64,000 nt of DNA from Monarcha castaneiventris obscurior (taxonomy: Eukaryota > Chordata > Aves > Passeriformes > Monarchidae): positions 1,922,001-1,986,000 of the forward strand of contig JAMPIT010000350.1 in assembly GCA_026261815.1 (NCBI GenBank), read 5' to 3'. Made by a program: the position numbers and the translations under genes. Positions 62,700 through 64,000 of the stretch are shown here, piece by piece. Below the pieces are notes generated by a model. It had not been told where the DNA came from. It saw only the letters and a program-made list of their open reading frames with translations, and searched no databases. Positions within the stretch are counted from its first letter, which is position 1. Each line of letters begins with the position of its first letter.

Positions 62700-63848
62700 C
62701 GTGGAGCAGTGGATATTGCTTACCTAGACTTCAGTAGGGTTTCCGACAATGAAGACAGTTTATGATCTGCAGATGGTGAGGTGCATCAAAAACTGCCTGA
62801 AGGGCTGGATCCAGAGGGAGGTGACCGGAGGGACAAAATCTAGTTGGAGGCCAATAACTAGTGGTGTGACTAGTGGTGTAAACCAGAGAACAACAGCGTT
62901 GTTCTCTGGGTTACACCAGCCTATCTTCTTAACATATTCATTAATGATCTGAATGGTGGAGCAGAGTGTACTCTCAGGTTTGAAGATTACACCAAACTGG
63001 GAGAAGTGGCTGATAAACCACTGGGTTTTCTTCCATCCAGAGGAACCTTGACAGACTGGAGAAACAGGCCAGCAAGAACCTCATGAAGTTCAACAAGGAG
63101 ATGTGCCAAGTACTGCACCTGGGGAAGGACAACCTCAGGTTTCCAACATATGTTTGGGACCAGACAGATGGAAAGCAGTTTGGGAGAAAAAGATCTGGGT
63201 ATGCTGGTAGAGAGCAGATTGAACATGAGCCAGCAATGGGCCCTCTCAGCAAGGAAACCTGATGTTATCCTGGGCTGCATTAGGCAGAGCACTGTCAGCA
63301 GGTCACAGAAGGGCAACCTTTCCCTCCACTCAGTCCTGATGAGGCCACACCTGGAGTGCTGACTCCAGTGCTGGGCACCCCAGTACAAGAGAGACATGGA
63401 GTTACTGGAGGGAGTCCAACAAGGGGCCACAAAGATGATGAAGGGATGGAAGCATCTCTTCTAGGAGGAAAAGCTGAGAGAGCTGGGACTGCTCAGCCTG
63501 GGGAAGGCTCTGAGGGATTTTATTAGTATATATATAAATACCTTAAGGGAAGGTACAAAGCAGATGGAGCCAGAGTCTTCCCAGGGACAGAAGAGGCAAC
63601 AGGCACAAATTGAAACACAGGAACTTTTCTCTGAACATTGGGAAACACTTTTTTTTTGCCGTGAGGGTGATTGAGCACTGCCACAGGTTGCTGAGGGGCT
63701 ATGTGGTTATGAGGGGTTATGAGGTTTCTGTCATGTGCAGATTTTCAACAGTCATTTTGGGCAATCGGCTCTAGGTGGCCCTGCTGGAGGAGGAGGTTGA
63801 GCCACGTGGTCTGTGGAGGTCACTTCAAACCTTTCTGTGACTCTGTGA
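62700..63848 (+). mobile_element. CR1 LINE, 5'-truncated, decayed
   Basis: The copy starts in the polymerase (segment like VDIAYLDFSRVSDN) and ends with the CR1 tail (GGAGGTCACTTCAAACC, then CTGTGACTCTGTGA). The catalytic FADD-type motif reads FEDY at 62979-62990, so a catalytic aspartate is lost. The part that should encode [10 protein letters not shown] is replaced by a hairpin at 62876-62916 and a 12-bp duplication. Several frame breaks follow. The element runs almost to the right edge of the window. Confidence 0.9.
62857..62916 (+). repeat. 12-bp tandem duplication plus hairpin inside CR1
   Basis: ACTAGTGGTGTG (62857-62868) is followed by ACTAGTGGTGTA (62869-62880). From 62876, a 19-base arm GTGTAAACCAGAGAACAAC pairs with 62898-62916 with one mismatch and a three-base AGC loop. 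Confidence 0.85.
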
Positions 63849-64000
63849 AAGGCTGTGGAACAGAACAATCTCTGACAATGCTTATATCATCTATCAGCAA
63901 AGATCCTGTAACAACAAAGCCAGACAATAGTAGGCAGAACTTTTCTTTCAAAAACTAAAAAGGTGGTCACACACCAAGAAAGGGTTAGTGCAGGAATGGT

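Noticed and set aside
1..64000. CRISPR arrays, operons or prokaryotic mobile systems
   Set aside because: No regularly spaced direct repeats or compact gene arrays exist; gene structure is clearly vertebrate.

Overview
The window looks like a piece of a bird chromosome. It contains two intact connexin genes on the + strand, each with its whole coding region in one exon behind a CpG-rich promoter, and the recognisable mobile DNA is mostly chicken-repeat-1 (CR1) LINE fragments plus one solo retroviral LTR. Codon use, gene density and GC-rich promoter islands in AT-rich surroundings are typical of an avian genome. I cannot name the species.

Layout: positions 1-16000 are intergenic, with an antisense CR1 fragment near the start and a long, mutated CR1 copy at 13.8-14.9 kb. 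A CpG island at about 16.0-17.1 kb holds a probable GJB2 promoter (TTAAAA box, upstream GC box, a 46-bp tandem repeat). GJB2 (connexin 26) is coded at 18630-19307. The next 11 kb is its 3' UTR and intergenic DNA with two CR1 fragments and a possible fossil MIR-like SINE. A second CpG island at about 30.1-31.0 kb carries the probable first exon of GJA3, with a consensus splice donor at 30675; a 6.8-kb intron leads to the coding exon of GJA3 (connexin 46, called Cx56 in chicken) at 37484-39019. The remaining 25 kb has no gene I can support: a likely long GJA3 3' UTR, fossil amniote repeats, an antisense CR1, a strongly pyrimidine-biased block, a solo LTR, and a mutated CR1 close to the right edge.

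Biology: connexins assemble six to a hemichannel and dock across the cell gap to form gap junctions. GJB2 serves epithelia including the inner ear; GJA3 is the lens-fibre connexin. The order GJB2 then GJA3 on one strand matches the mammalian GJB6-GJB2-GJA3 cluster, but no GJB6 reading frame is present upstream within this window.

I found no evidence of a new biological system. The observations most worth a second look are the divergent and shortened cytoplasmic loop of GJB2 where mammalian Cx26 has its CO2-sensing carbamylation motif, the promoter-proximal 46-bp tandem repeat, palindromic fossil repeats near 48.9 kb, and a near-perfect hairpin created inside a CR1 copy at 62.9 kb.
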